DNA of 64,000 bases from Streptomyces bauhiniae (GCF_004784475.1 NZ_SRRT01000008.1:1-64000), one strand, 5' to 3'. Positions 55,193 through 63,851 are shown, counted from the first letter of the stretch. Notes: generated by a model not told the origin, from the sequence alone. Program-made: numbers and translations.

Positions 55193-55215
55193 GCGCGCCC
55201 GGAACCGGGGCGCGC
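55193..55215 (-). terminator. Hairpin after the Lrp gene
   Basis: GCGCGCCCGG and CCGGGGCGCGC pair around AA, with one unpaired G. It lies 14 bases after the end of the minus-strand Lrp gene and before the amidohydrolase start. Confidence 0.6.
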
Positions 55216-55228
55216 GGAAGGGGGGGCT

Positions 55229-55672
55229 TCAGGAGATCTTCGGCGGGCGGGCCTCGTACGGGGTGGAGAGCACGACCGTGGTGCGGGTGGAGACGCCGGC
55301 CAGGGAGCGCAGCCGGGCGAGGAGTTCCTCCAGTTCGTGCGGGGTGGCCACCCGCACCTTGAGGATGTAGTTCTCGTCCCCGGCGACGCTGTGGCACGCC
55401 TCGATCTCGGGGACGCCCGCGAGGCGCTCGGCGATGTCGTCGGGGGCGCTGGGGTCGAACGGTTTGACGGAGATGAACGCGGTCATCGGCAGCCCGACGG
55501 CCTCGGGGTCGACGACGGCGGCGTAGCCGCGGATGACGCCCCGCTGTTCGAGCCGGCGCACGCGCTGGTGCACGGCCGACGTGGACAGGCCCGTGGCCTT
55601 GCCCAGGTCCGTGTAGCTCATCCGCCCGTCCTTGACGAGCAACTGCACGATCTGACGGTCCAGCTCCTCCAT
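55229..55672 (-). CDS. Lrp/AsnC-family transcriptional regulator
   Basis: This regulator of 147 residues has an N-terminal helix-turn-helix (DRQIVQLLVKDGRMSYTDLGKATGLSTSAVHQRVRRLEQRGVIRGYAAVVDP). A RAM ligand-binding domain fills the rest (about 65-140, with VAGDENYILKVRVATPHELEELLARL). Lrp proteins form octamers and respond to amino acids. The ATG at 55672 is the natural start; a TAGGTT box seven bases before it suggests a leaderless transcript. The target could be the amidohydrolase downstream, but that is a guess. Confidence 0.92.
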   Translation of the reverse strand: MEELDRQIVQLLVKDGRMSYTDLGKATGLSTSAVHQRVRRLEQRGVIRGYAAVVDPEAVGLPMTAFISVKPFDPSAPDDIAERLAGVPEIEACHSVAGDENYILKVRVATPHELEELLARLRSLAGVSTRTTVVLSTPYEARPPKIS

Positions 55673-55906
55673 GCGCCAGAACCTACCCTGCGGTCCCGCG
55701 CGCGTGCGCGCGGGCGAAGTTCCAGGGGCTCCACGGGCGCGGCACGCGGCATCTGGGCGGATATCCACCGTTAGCCTGTGACGAACGCCACACCATGTGA
55801 CCGCGCTGCGTGAGGTTCCCACGATTACCGCCGAGAACCTGCGGGAAGTGCTTGCTGTGGTCGAGGCCGCAGCGCCTTCACGGCCCAGCCTTAGGGGGAG
55901 AATCCC

Positions 55907-56350
55907 ATGCAGAGTGTCAAGCGCCCCGTTCGTGCCGCCGGCAAGCGGCAGCAGCTCGTCGTCGAGCCCGAGCCGGAGGGTGTCGAACCGGACTCCGGTG
56001 ACGCCTACGGCCTCGACGCCGACTACGACACCTTCGAGATGTACCGGGTGATCTGCCCGGACTGCGCGCAGGCCATCGCGCTCCTGGCGGACGAGGAGTC
56101 CCTGCCGGAGCACGCGCTGTGCGCCTCGCCGTGGAATCCCTTCGGCCTGACGGCCTGTGCCGGTACGGGCCGCGCGGCGACGGACGCCCGCCCCGCCGAC
56201 GCGTCCTTCACGCCGCAGGAGCAGGACACCGCGCTGCTGCTGACGCTCCCCCAGGGCCTGGACTGGCGCACCCAGCCGTTCTCGCACGTGGGCGGTCCGG
56301 GTTCGCGCCCGATGCGGGTGCCGTTCATGCGCGGCGACGCCGCCGCCTGA
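55907..56350 (+). CDS. Hypothetical protein with cysteine motif (DUF5999-like)
   Basis: This protein of 147 residues begins with a basic segment, then an acidic stretch (residues 17-40). A conserved-looking core MYRVICPDCAQAIALLADEESLPEHALCASPWNPFGLTACAG follows. Its four cysteines and one histidine could bind zinc. It resembles a small family I recall from Streptomyces without known function. AGGGGGAG precedes the ATG at 55907, and the leader upstream (from about 55770) may contain its promoter. No membrane segment is seen. Confidence 0.75.
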   Translation: MQSVKRPVRAAGKRQQLVVEPEPEGVEPDSGDAYGLDADYDTFEMYRVICPDCAQAIALLADEESLPEHALCASPWNPFGLTACAGTGRAATDARPADASFTPQEQDTALLLTLPQGLDWRTQPFSHVGGPGSRPMRVPFMRGDAAA

Positions 56351-56427
56351 GCGGTGCGGACGGCGCTGAACTGACGCTCGATTCCGCCCGCCGGTGACCT
56401 GCCCGGCCGCGCTCGCGTTGGCCAGGC

Positions 56428-56667
56428 ATGACTCCCACCCAGACGGCCACCGGGCGTCAGCGCCGCGTCTACGTGCCCCGGCCGGCGGACGCGGCTCCGC
56501 CCGCGCACCCGGACCCGCCCATCTACACCGAGCTGATGCGGGTCTGGGCGGACCGGGGCCGCACGCTGCCGGGGCGCCACGACCCGGAGTGGGCCGAGCT
56601 GGCGGCCCCGACGGTGCGCCGGGGGCAGTTCAGCGACTCTCCGGCCCCGCCAGATGACGAGCGATGA
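56428..56667 (+). CDS. Small hypothetical protein
   Basis: This is a predicted 79-residue protein rich in proline, arginine and alanine, with a core IYTELMRVWADRGRTLPGRHDPEWAELAAPTVRRGQFS. I have a vague memory of this core in Streptomyces proteins of unknown function. The start ATG has only a weak AGGC-type ribosome-binding site. Its last 38 bases overlap the end of the convergent acyl-CoA dehydrogenase gene, so it may be an over-prediction. Confidence 0.55.
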   Translation: MTPTQTATGRQRRVYVPRPADAAPPAHPDPPIYTELMRVWADRGRTLPGRHDPEWAELAAPTVRRGQFSDSPAPPDDER

Positions 56668-57802
56668 CCATCCGCTGGATCTGGTTGGTGCCCTCGACGA
56701 TCTGCAGCACCTTGGCCTCGCGCAGGTAGCGCTCGGCCGGGAAGTCGGCGGTGTAGCCGTAGCCGCCGAGGACCTGCACGGCGTCGACGGTGACCCGCAT
56801 CGCGGTGTCGGTGCAGTGCAGCTTGGCCATGGCGGCCTGCTTGGCGAACGGCCTGCCCGCGTCCTTCAGTCGGGCCGCCGCCAGGTACAGCGCCCGGCCC
56901 GCCTCGATCTGGGTGGCCATGTCGGCCAGCAGGAAGCGCAGCCCCTGGAAGTCCGCGATGGGGTGCCCGAACTGCCGGCGCTCGGTCGCGTACGCCACCG
57001 CCTGGTCCAGGGCCGCCTGGGCGACGCCGATGGCGCAGGCCGCTATGCCGAGCCGGCCCGAGTCCAGTGCCGAGAGGGCGATGCCGAAGCCCTGGCCCTC
57101 CTCGCCGATGCGCCGCTCGTCCGGGACGCGTACGCCGTCCAGGTGGATCTGGGCGGTGGGGCTGCCCTTGAGGCCCATCTTCTTCTCCGGCACGGCCGCG
57201 CTCAGGCCCTCGGCGTCGCCGGGCACCAGGAACGCGGTGATGCCGCGCGGGCCGTCGGCGCCGGTGCGGGCCATCACCGTGTAGAAGTCCGCGATGCCGC
57301 CGTGGGTGATCCACGCCTTGGTGCCGCTCAGCACCCAGTCGTCGCCGTCCCGGACGGCCCGGGTGCGCAGGGAGGCCGCGTCGGAGCCCGAGGACGGCTC
57401 GGAGAGGCAGTAGGCGCCGAGCAGACCGCCGCCGAGCATGGCGGGCAGGTGCTCGACCTGCTGCTGCTTGGTGCCGTGGGTGGCGAGCGCGTACGAGGCG
57501 AGGGTGTGCACGCTGACGCCGAGGCCGACGGTGAGCCGGGCCGCGGCCAGCTCCTCCAGCACCTGGAGGTAGACCTCGTAGGGCTGCTCGCCGCCGCCGT
57601 GCTCGGGGTCGTAGGGCAGGCCCAGCAGGCCCGCTTCCGACAGGAGGGTGAAGACCTCGCGGGGGAAGCGTCCGGCGTCCTCCTCCTCGGCCGCCTTCGG
57701 CGCGATCTCGCGCTGTGCGATGTCCCGGACCAGGGCGAGCAGATCCCTCGCCTCGTCCGTGGGCAGTTGACGCTCCACCGGCTGCGTTTCGCGGTCGGAC
57801 AT
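56630..57802 (-). CDS. Acyl-CoA dehydrogenase
   Basis: This flavoenzyme of 390 residues catalyses the first step of fatty or branched-chain acyl-CoA breakdown. Family signatures are GAYCLSEPSSGSDAASL (signature 1) and QVLGGYGYTADFPAERYLREAKVLQIVEGTNQIQRM (signature 2). The glutamate in VEGTNQIQ occupies the catalytic-base position of short-chain and branched-chain members. The ATG at 57802 has AGGAG eight bases upstream; the open frame beyond it lacks other support. Electrons would pass to ETF. A housekeeping promoter lies about 130 bases upstream of the start. Confidence 0.94.
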   Translation of the reverse strand: MSDRETQPVERQLPTDEARDLLALVRDIAQREIAPKAAEEEDAGRFPREVFTLLSEAGLLGLPYDPEHGGGEQPYEVYLQVLEELAAARLTVGLGVSVHTLASYALATHGTKQQQVEHLPAMLGGGLLGAYCLSEPSSGSDAASLRTRAVRDGDDWVLSGTKAWITHGGIADFYTVMARTGADGPRGITAFLVPGDAEGLSAAVPEKKMGLKGSPTAQIHLDGVRVPDERRIGEEGQGFGIALSALDSGRLGIAACAIGVAQAALDQAVAYATERRQFGHPIADFQGLRFLLADMATQIEAGRALYLAAARLKDAGRPFAKQAAMAKLHCTDTAMRVTVDAVQVLGGYGYTADFPAERYLREAKVLQIVEGTNQIQRMVIARHLAGPESR

Positions 57803-57938
57803 GGCGTCGGACTCCTCCCTGTGCGGGCACATCGGCGGATGTGCGCCTTGGGTGGGGCGGCTCCGCGCGATCGCTCCGGTGGCGCCGAGGGCCCCGCTTC
57901 CGGGTCTCGGAGGCGGCTGACCAGCGGCTTGTGCCGTG

Positions 57939-57967
57939 AGTATGCCCGATCGGGGACCTCCCGTCAC
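57939..57967 (-). promoter_or_regulatory. Promoter of the acyl-CoA dehydrogenase gene with a palindrome in the spacer
   Basis: On the minus strand GTGACG (57967-57962) and CATACT (57944-57939) stand 17 bases apart, a good promoter. CCCGATCGGG (57945-57954), a perfect 10-base palindrome, fills the spacer next to the -10 box. The TetR gene just upstream encodes a possible binder. Confidence 0.6.
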
Positions 57968-58055
57968 CAGTTAACGACCGCTTACTTCAAGAATCCAGCC
58001 GGAGCCGCCCGGACCCCCTTCGGCCGGGGTGCGGGCAGGGCCGTTCGGGGGAATC

Positions 58056-58715
58056 TCAGCCGTCGCGGCGGGCCGGCGGCGGGGCCGGGCAAGAGGGGTC
58101 CAGCTCCTCGATGGCGCGCAGGGTGCCGCCGAGCGTCTTGACAAGCAGCTCGCCCAGGGCGGCGCGGGTCAGCTCCGGGCGGCCGATCCAGTCGAGCGTG
58201 GTGCCCTCGACGCTGCAGACCCAGGAGAACAGGCCGGTACGGGCCAGCGGGCCGATGTCGGTCCTGCCGTACGCGCCGTCGGCGAGGGTGGCGACGATCG
58301 CCTCGCGCACCCCGTCCCGGATGGCGTGCACCTCGGCGTCGAAGCCGACGCCGCCGCTGACGATGGTGCGGTACGCGGCCTGGTGGTGCTCGGCGAAGCG
58401 GAGATAGCCGTCGATGGTGCGCTGGAGGCGGTCCACGGCGGGGAGTTCGGCGCCACTGGCGGCGAAGGCGACCAGCTCGGCGACGGAGTCCTGGACGATC
58501 GCCAGGTAGTAGCCGCGCTTGGAGCGGAAGTAGTAGTAGATCAGGCCCTTGGCGACATGGGCCTGGCGGGCGATGTCGTCCATGGACAGCGCGTCGTAGG
58601 AGGTGTCCGCGAACAACGTGCGCCCGATGGCGAGGAGTTCGGCGCGGCGGGCCGCGGAGCGGTCGGTGCCGCGCGCCCGGACGGGAACAGCCGCCTGCTG
58701 CTGACGCACACTCAC
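58056..58715 (-). CDS. TetR-family transcriptional regulator
   Basis: This regulator of 219 residues has an N-terminal TetR helix-turn-helix (about 20-70, RAELLAIGRTLFADTSYDALSMDDIARQAHVAKGLIYYYFRSKRGYY). The C-terminal ligand-binding part contains AEHHQAAYRTIVSGGVGFD and ends in a proline-rich tail. The start is GTG 58715 with AGGGCAG upstream. The gene lies upstream of the acyl-CoA dehydrogenase gene on the same strand. Such pairs often regulate acyl-CoA metabolism, so that gene may be a target. Confidence 0.92.
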   Translation of the reverse strand: MSVRQQQAAVPVRARGTDRSAARRAELLAIGRTLFADTSYDALSMDDIARQAHVAKGLIYYYFRSKRGYYLAIVQDSVAELVAFAASGAELPAVDRLQRTIDGYLRFAEHHQAAYRTIVSGGVGFDAEVHAIRDGVREAIVATLADGAYGRTDIGPLARTGLFSWVCSVEGTTLDWIGRPELTRAALGELLVKTLGGTLRAIEELDPSCPAPPPARRDG

Positions 58716-58803
58716 ATTCTGCCCTGGTCTCGACGTTCGGCGGGACCCGCGCAGTATGGCAGAGGGGGCGGCCGGACCGGCGCCCGGCCGCCCCCATGCC
58801 GGG

Positions 58804-60171
58804 TCAGCGCACGCCCACCGCCGCGAGCGCGCGGAGCTGGCGCGGGGTCGGGCGGGCCGGGAAGTAGAGGTAACAGACGCCGCCGGTACCGCTCTTGACC
58901 TGGCCGTTCGCGTCGTAGCGCTTGGTGCGCAGCCAGATGTTCTCCCACTCGCGCCGGGCGTAGACGCGGCGCACCTCGGGGTCGCTGGGCGAGGCCGGGT
59001 CGTTGGCGATGACGTCGCCGGCGGCCGTGAAGCCGATGACCGTCATCAGGTGGCCGGAGGTGCCGTAACCGGCGCCGGTCAGCTCGGTCTTGAGGAAGGA
59101 CTGGGAGGTGATGGCCGGGATGCCGGCCGCGATCAGGGTCTCCAGGTCGGTGAGCGAGGTCAGCCGGGTCACCACGCCCTGGATGCCGGGGAAGGTCGCC
59201 GCGTAGGCCGCGTTGAACGGCCAGTTGCCGCAGCCGGTGTACTGGTGGTCGTAGGTGTACCGGGCCGCGTGGTCGACCTGCGGGTCGGCGTAGGAGGGGT
59301 CCACCCAGGCGAGCTGCTCCGGGGTGAGCCGGCCGCCCCAGTACTCGATGATCATCTGCGAGGAGGTCGGGCTGCACCACGCCTCGCCGCCGTTGTCGTA
59401 CTCGGGGTACTGGCCCTTGTGGATCTCCTGCGAGTAGCGCGGGACGACCAGTTCGCGGGCGAGGCCGGGCGTGGAGGCCGGGACGGTGAAGCGGTCGGGG
59501 ATGTCGGAGCCCATCGCGCCGACGCGCCACACGGTCGGGGTGCGCCGGGTGCCCGGCGTCCGGTACAGGGTGAGGCGCAGCCGGTACGCGATCGCGCGCA
59601 GGCCGGTGCTCGCGTCGTCGATGGCGAAGGTGTCGGTCCACACCGAACTCTTGCCGTCGCTCTGGTCGTCCACCGAGGTCCGCTTGATGTCCTGGTCGCC
59701 CGCGGCCCAGCGGCCCATCACGTACCAGGGTGCGGTGGTGCCGTCGGAGTAGCCGGCCTGCAGCTCGATCTGGAGCCAGGTGCCGGCCGGGGTGTCGGCG
59801 TTCCAGGACGCGATCAGCTCGGTGGCGGGCACCCGGAGCCGGTGCAGCGGGGAGGTCCAGGTGGCGTACTCCCAGGCGGCGGTGGTGCCGGTGTGCGGGT
59901 CGGTGTAGTCGGTGCGGCCCTCGGGCACGCCGATGGCGATGCCGGGGCGCCGGCCGGGCACGGTCCGGACGCCGTGTCCGGTGCCGCCGCGCCAGTCGAG
60001 GTACGTGGTCCAGGCGTGGTTGTCGACGGGACGGGCGGGCGCGCGGCCCGAGTCGTCGGCGTCGGCCGCGGTTGCGGTGGCGGCGGCCGCGGGTACCGTC
60101 CCGGCGGCCGCCGCGACGGCGACGGCTGCGGCGAGAACGGTACGGCGGGACGGCTGCTGGGCTCTGCTCAT
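58804..60171 (-). CDS. Secreted C39-like cysteine peptidase (Tat substrate)
   Basis: This protein of 455 residues has an N-terminal Tat-type signal (PSRRTVLAAAVAVAAAAGTVPAAAA, cleavage near residue 35). A beta-rich N-terminal half follows, then a C39-like peptidase domain (peptidase_C39_2) from about residue 240. The catalytic cysteine is in NGGEAWCSPTSSQMI, the histidine in TSGHLMTVIGF and the next polar residue in IANDPA. It should be exported folded and act outside the cell on peptides or peptidoglycan; the substrate is unknown. The ATG at 60171 has GGGGGTAG eight bases upstream. Confidence 0.88.
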   Translation of the reverse strand: MSRAQQPSRRTVLAAAVAVAAAAGTVPAAAATATAADADDSGRAPARPVDNHAWTTYLDWRGGTGHGVRTVPGRRPGIAIGVPEGRTDYTDPHTGTTAAWEYATWTSPLHRLRVPATELIASWNADTPAGTWLQIELQAGYSDGTTAPWYVMGRWAAGDQDIKRTSVDDQSDGKSSVWTDTFAIDDASTGLRAIAYRLRLTLYRTPGTRRTPTVWRVGAMGSDIPDRFTVPASTPGLARELVVPRYSQEIHKGQYPEYDNGGEAWCSPTSSQMIIEYWGGRLTPEQLAWVDPSYADPQVDHAARYTYDHQYTGCGNWPFNAAYAATFPGIQGVVTRLTSLTDLETLIAAGIPAITSQSFLKTELTGAGYGTSGHLMTVIGFTAAGDVIANDPASPSDPEVRRVYARREWENIWLRTKRYDANGQVKSGTGGVCYLYFPARPTPRQLRALAAVGVR

Positions 60172-60211
60172 GGGCGCGACTACCCCCAGGTGTCCGGATC
60201 GGGACGGTTCA

Positions 60212-60257
60212 GGTGCACGGGCGTGCGCCAACTCGGGTGCACGGTTGTGCGCCAACT
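60212..60257. repeat. Two tandem 22-base repeats upstream of the peptidase gene
   Basis: GGTGCACGG-GC-GTGCGCCAACT (60212-60233) and GGTGCACGG-TT-GTGCGCCAACT (60236-60257) agree at 20 of 22 positions with a period of 24 bases. They lie 41-86 bases upstream of the peptidase start on its 5' side. Tandem regulator sites are likely. Confidence 0.75.
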
Positions 60258-60348
60258 ATGGAGCAGCCGACATGCCCCTGCCAGCACTTCGGCGCATGCC
60301 GCGCCCATGAATATTGGTCTTGGCCAATGGCGGGAACCGGCGCACCGG

Positions 60349-60400
60349 CATGGCACGGCCCCGGTGCGGGCGGGACGCCGTACACCGGGGCCGTGCCATG
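60349..60400 (-). terminator. Hairpin with 18-bp stem between the permease and peptidase genes
   Basis: Positions 60349-60366 and 60383-60400 are exact reverse complements over 18 bases, around a 16-base loop. It lies 46 bases after the end of the minus-strand permease gene, which it probably terminates. Confidence 0.8.
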
Positions 60401-60445
60401 GCAGGCTCATGTCACCTTCGGGTCACCTTGAGGGCGCCCGGGGGC

Positions 60446-61987
60446 TCAGACCAGGTCCATCGCCGCGACCTCGTCGGGGCGGCCGTAGCTGACCGGGCCC
60501 TGGAAGCGGCGGCGGGCGGTGGTGAACCACCACACCGTGGCGATGAGCAGCACGGCCGCGAGCGCGATCGGCGCGTAGTTGAAGGAGTCCACGGTGATCG
60601 GGGAAGCCTGCGGCAGCATGAACAGGACGCTGCTGAGCAGAATCCAGACCACCGCGACCCAGCCGATCGGCCGGCCCCAGCGGCCCAGGTGCCAGGGGCC
60701 TGGCTGGAACTCGTCGCCGAGCCGCAGCCGCAGGAAGATCGGCACCGCGTAGGCGAGGAACAGTCCGACCACGTTGACACTGACGATCGCCGTGAACGCC
60801 GTGTGGGACCACCAGCCGGGGACCACCAGGGCGAGCGAGCAGGCCACCGCGAGCCAGACCGCCTTGACGGGTGTCCGGGTGCGCGGCGAGACGGAGTGCC
60901 ACCAGCGGGAGCCGGGCATGGCACCGTCGCGCGAGAAGGCGAAGATCTGCCGGGTGTTGCTGGTGAGGTTGGCCAGCCCGCAGAAGAGCATGGCGCCGAT
61001 GACGATCAGCAGCATGACCTTGGCGGTGCCGATGCCGAGCCCGTCGATGAGAATCTGGACGGGCGGGGCGTCCGAGCCGGCCACCTTGGTGTAGTCGCTA
61101 ATGCTGTAGACCAGCGCGAGCATCAGGATCAGGCCGGTGATCGCCGAATAGCCGATGGCGCGGGTGATGCCCTTGGGCGCGTTGACGGTCGCCTGGACGG
61201 TTTCCTCCGACATGTGGAAGCTGCCGTCGAAGCCGGTGAAGGTCCAGCTCGTGACCAGCAGGCCCAGCATGCCGCCGTAAAGGCCGTTGGTGAAGCCGGT
61301 GTTGTTCTCGAAATGCGTGACGAAGGACGCCGACTGGTGGTGATCGGGAATCACGATGAGTGCGCCCACGATCACCACGAGTCCGATCAGCAGCCACCAC
61401 ACGGAAATCCGGTTCAGCACCGCGACGAGCTGGACGGTGTAGGTGTTGGCGAGACCCTGGAGCACGATGATCACCGCGGTGATCAGCACCGTCTGCTGGG
61501 CGGTGGGCTCGTAGGAGGACCACTGGAGGGCGACGAACGCCTGGATGAAGGTGGCGGCCGCGTATCCGGTGGCGGCGGTGCCGCCGATCTGCCCCACGAA
61601 GTTCAGCCAGCCGGTGAACCAGGACCAGGCACCCTTGTGCCGCTTGGCGAGTTTACCGGCGGAGAAATACAGCGCCCCGCTCGTCGGATAGGCGGAGGCG
61701 ACCTCCGCCATGGCGGCACCGATGAAGAGCACCATAACGGAGACGCCGATCCAGCCGAATACGAGAATACGGGGGCCGCCCGCACTCAGACCGAATCCGA
61801 AGGACGAGAAAATACCCGAGAGGACATTGATGATGGTGAAGGAGATCGCGAAATTGTCGAACGCTTTGAAACGGCGCGTGAGTTTGCGCGGATAACCCAT
61901 CGCGTGCAGGGTCGCGTCGTCGTCGAGCACGACCGGTTCCTCGGCCGCCGGAGCCTCGGCCCCTGGCGGCGATATCCGTTCCGACAC
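60446..61987 (-). CDS. APC-family amino acid permease
   Basis: This integral membrane protein of 513 residues has about twelve hydrophobic segments and belongs to the amino acid/choline/GABA-type branch of the APC superfamily. Recognisable stretches are FKAFDNFAISFTIINVLSGIFSSFGFGLSAGGP, ASAYPTSGALYFSAGKLAKR and SWTFTGFDGSFHMSEETVQA. Substrates in this group include amino acids, GABA and choline-like amines. I chose GTG 61987 with AAAGGCAG before it. The upstream hypothetical gene ends 43 bases earlier on the same strand, so the two may be an operon. A strong hairpin follows. Confidence 0.9.
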   Translation of the reverse strand: MSERISPPGAEAPAAEEPVVLDDDATLHAMGYPRKLTRRFKAFDNFAISFTIINVLSGIFSSFGFGLSAGGPRILVFGWIGVSVMVLFIGAAMAEVASAYPTSGALYFSAGKLAKRHKGAWSWFTGWLNFVGQIGGTAATGYAAATFIQAFVALQWSSYEPTAQQTVLITAVIIVLQGLANTYTVQLVAVLNRISVWWLLIGLVVIVGALIVIPDHHQSASFVTHFENNTGFTNGLYGGMLGLLVTSWTFTGFDGSFHMSEETVQATVNAPKGITRAIGYSAITGLILMLALVYSISDYTKVAGSDAPPVQILIDGLGIGTAKVMLLIVIGAMLFCGLANLTSNTRQIFAFSRDGAMPGSRWWHSVSPRTRTPVKAVWLAVACSLALVVPGWWSHTAFTAIVSVNVVGLFLAYAVPIFLRLRLGDEFQPGPWHLGRWGRPIGWVAVVWILLSSVLFMLPQASPITVDSFNYAPIALAAVLLIATVWWFTTARRRFQGPVSYGRPDEVAAMDLV

Positions 61988-62030
61988 TGATCTGCCTTTC
62001 TGTTGGGGGGTGGACGCGTGAAGTGCGGTC

Positions 62031-62987
62031 TCAGGCGGGTCCGGGGACGGGCAGCCCGCAGGCGCGCCGGGCACGGGAGAGCTGCTCGGCGGGGTCGCCG
62101 AAGGCGCTCCAGGGCATGCGGGAGGCGTACGGGCCCATCGCCGCGAAGACCGCCCGTGCCTCGAACTCGCTCTGGCCCATGACCAGCGCGTGCGCGAGGT
62201 AGGCCAGGTCGAGCACCGGGGTGAAGCGGGAACCGGCCACCGTGGGCAGCCAGTTGCGGTAGGCGGCCAGCGCGGTGGAGCGCCACTGCGGCTGCTCCCA
62301 GACCCGGTCGGCGAGCAACTGGGTCGGGTTGTAGCTCTCCACCAGCGCGACCAGCGGCAGCAGCCGGAGCGCGGAGTCGGCGGGGGCGCGCTGGCTGAGG
62401 AAGGCGGCCACGTCCCAGGCGGCGTTGACCGTGCCGCCGTGCCGGGTGAAGAAGAAGGAGAGGAAGCGGTGGTGGGCCTCGCGGTGCCAGGGGTCCAGGG
62501 ACAGGATGTGGGCGAACAGCCGCCAGGGGCCGGGCGGCGCGGTGAGCAGGCCCTGCGGTGCGGGTTCGCGCAACTGGTGCAGCCGGGCCATGGTCAGCTT
62601 GGCGACCCAGGGCGTGGGGTCGTCCGGGGCGAGGGCGGCGGCGCGTTCGCAGGCGGCCAGCGCTATCCGCTCCAGCGCCTCGGCGCGTTCGTCGCGCGCG
62701 TCGGCGGCCCGCATCGCGCGCTGCACGGCGACCCGGGCCCACATCAGCGCGGCCTCGGGCGACGGTTCCTCGGCGAGCCAGCGCTCCACCAGGTCGGTGC
62801 CGGCCGCCTCCGAGGCCAGCACCAGCGAGCGGTGGGCGCGCAGGGCGAAGTCGGACCGGGTCTCGGCCAGGGCCTCACAGGCGTAGCGGTGACGCCCCGC
62901 CCGTACATCGACGCATACGCTCGCCAGGACGCGGTCGTCGGCCGCCGGGTGCCAGACGTACTGCCCCTCGAATAACTCCGCGGCCAT
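62031..62987 (-). CDS. Helical-repeat hypothetical protein with a TTA codon
   Basis: This soluble protein of 318 residues is mostly alpha-helical. TPR-like stretches are DERAEALERIALAACERAAALAPDDPTPWVAKLTMARLHQ and PWRLFAHILSLDPWHREAHHRFLSFFFTRHG. Its function is not recognised. Codon 5 (62975-62973) is TTA, the leucine codon read by the bldA tRNA in Streptomyces; translation should therefore depend on bldA and be favoured late in growth. The start is ATG 62987. The gene lies directly upstream of the APC permease on the same strand. Confidence 0.85.
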   Translation of the reverse strand: MAAELFEGQYVWHPAADDRVLASVCVDVRAGRHRYACEALAETRSDFALRAHRSLVLASEAAGTDLVERWLAEEPSPEAALMWARVAVQRAMRAADARDERAEALERIALAACERAAALAPDDPTPWVAKLTMARLHQLREPAPQGLLTAPPGPWRLFAHILSLDPWHREAHHRFLSFFFTRHGGTVNAAWDVAAFLSQRAPADSALRLLPLVALVESYNPTQLLADRVWEQPQWRSTALAAYRNWLPTVAGSRFTPVLDLAYLAHALVMGQSEFEARAVFAAMGPYASRMPWSAFGDPAEQLSRARRACGLPVPGPA

Positions 62988-63242
62988 GCTCCCCTGTCCG
63001 TCCCGATACGACGCGTCGCAGTTGTGCAGGACGCACCTTACTCACCGGGCGACACACCTGGAACGCCGAATTTCACATATCGGTCGGCGGATTCCGGGGG
63101 AAAATCTCCACCGATTGACCTTGAGTCAGCGGGCACCTCGGGAAGTCGCGCTTTTCCGGTCCGACGGACACCTCGCCTTCACCCCCTACTAGACTGTTTC
63201 CGGCAGAACTCCCCCACACCGCACCACACCTCAGGAATCGCC

Positions 63243-63851
63243 ATTCACGACCTCGCCCGCCGGCTGCGCGCCCTTCCCCCGTCCCTGGGTCCGGTCCGGC
63301 TGATCGGTGTCGACGGGCACGCGGGCTCGGGGAAGTCCACCTTCGCCGGACACCTGGCGGCCGCGCTCGGCGGGGCCCCGGTGCTGCACCTGGACGACAT
63401 CGCCACCCACGACGAGCTGTTCTCCTGGACAGCCCGCCTGACCGCCCAGGTCATCGAGCCCCTGGGCCGGGGCGAGAGCGCGCGGTACGCCCCCTACGAC
63501 TGGACCCTGCGCGCCTTCGGCCCGCCCCGCCTCCTGCCGCCCGCCCCCGTGATCCTGGTCGAGGGCGTCGGCGCCGGGCGCCGGGAGCTGCGCCCGCATC
63601 TGGCGGCCCTGCTGTGGATGGAGCTTCCCGCGCGCGAGTCCTGGGCGCGCGGCCGCCGCCGGGACGGCGAGGCCCAGCGGGCGTTCTGGGACGGCTGGAC
63701 CGAGGCGGAGCGCGCGCACTTCGCCGGCGACCCCTCGCGCCCCCATGCGGACCTGTTGGTGCGCGCGGCACCCGAGGGGTACAAGGTGCTGCCAGGGCCC
63801 GCGAGCCCCCTCCGGCCGGGATTGCCCGACCCGGATTCTCACTCAGGGTGA
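63243..63851 (+). CDS. P-loop kinase-like protein (uridine kinase family fold)
   Basis: The conserved part begins at IHDLARRLRALPPSLGPVRLIGVDGHAGSGKSTFAGHLAAAL, with a Walker A loop GHAGSGKS, followed by LHLDDIATHDELFSW and ILVEGVGAGR. This is the layout of uridine kinase/AAA-type nucleoside kinases; the substrate is not defined. No ATG, GTG or TTG lies near the conserved start. An ATT at 63243 follows AGGA and is my tentative start (about 202 residues); the only standard upstream start is GTG 63024, which would add 73 low-complexity residues. A TAGACT box at 63190-63195 could be its -10 element. Confidence 0.75.
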   Translation: MHDLARRLRALPPSLGPVRLIGVDGHAGSGKSTFAGHLAAALGGAPVLHLDDIATHDELFSWTARLTAQVIEPLGRGESARYAPYDWTLRAFGPPRLLPPAPVILVEGVGAGRRELRPHLAALLWMELPARESWARGRRRDGEAQRAFWDGWTEAERAHFAGDPSRPHADLLVRAAPEGYKVLPGPASPLRPGLPDPDSHSG

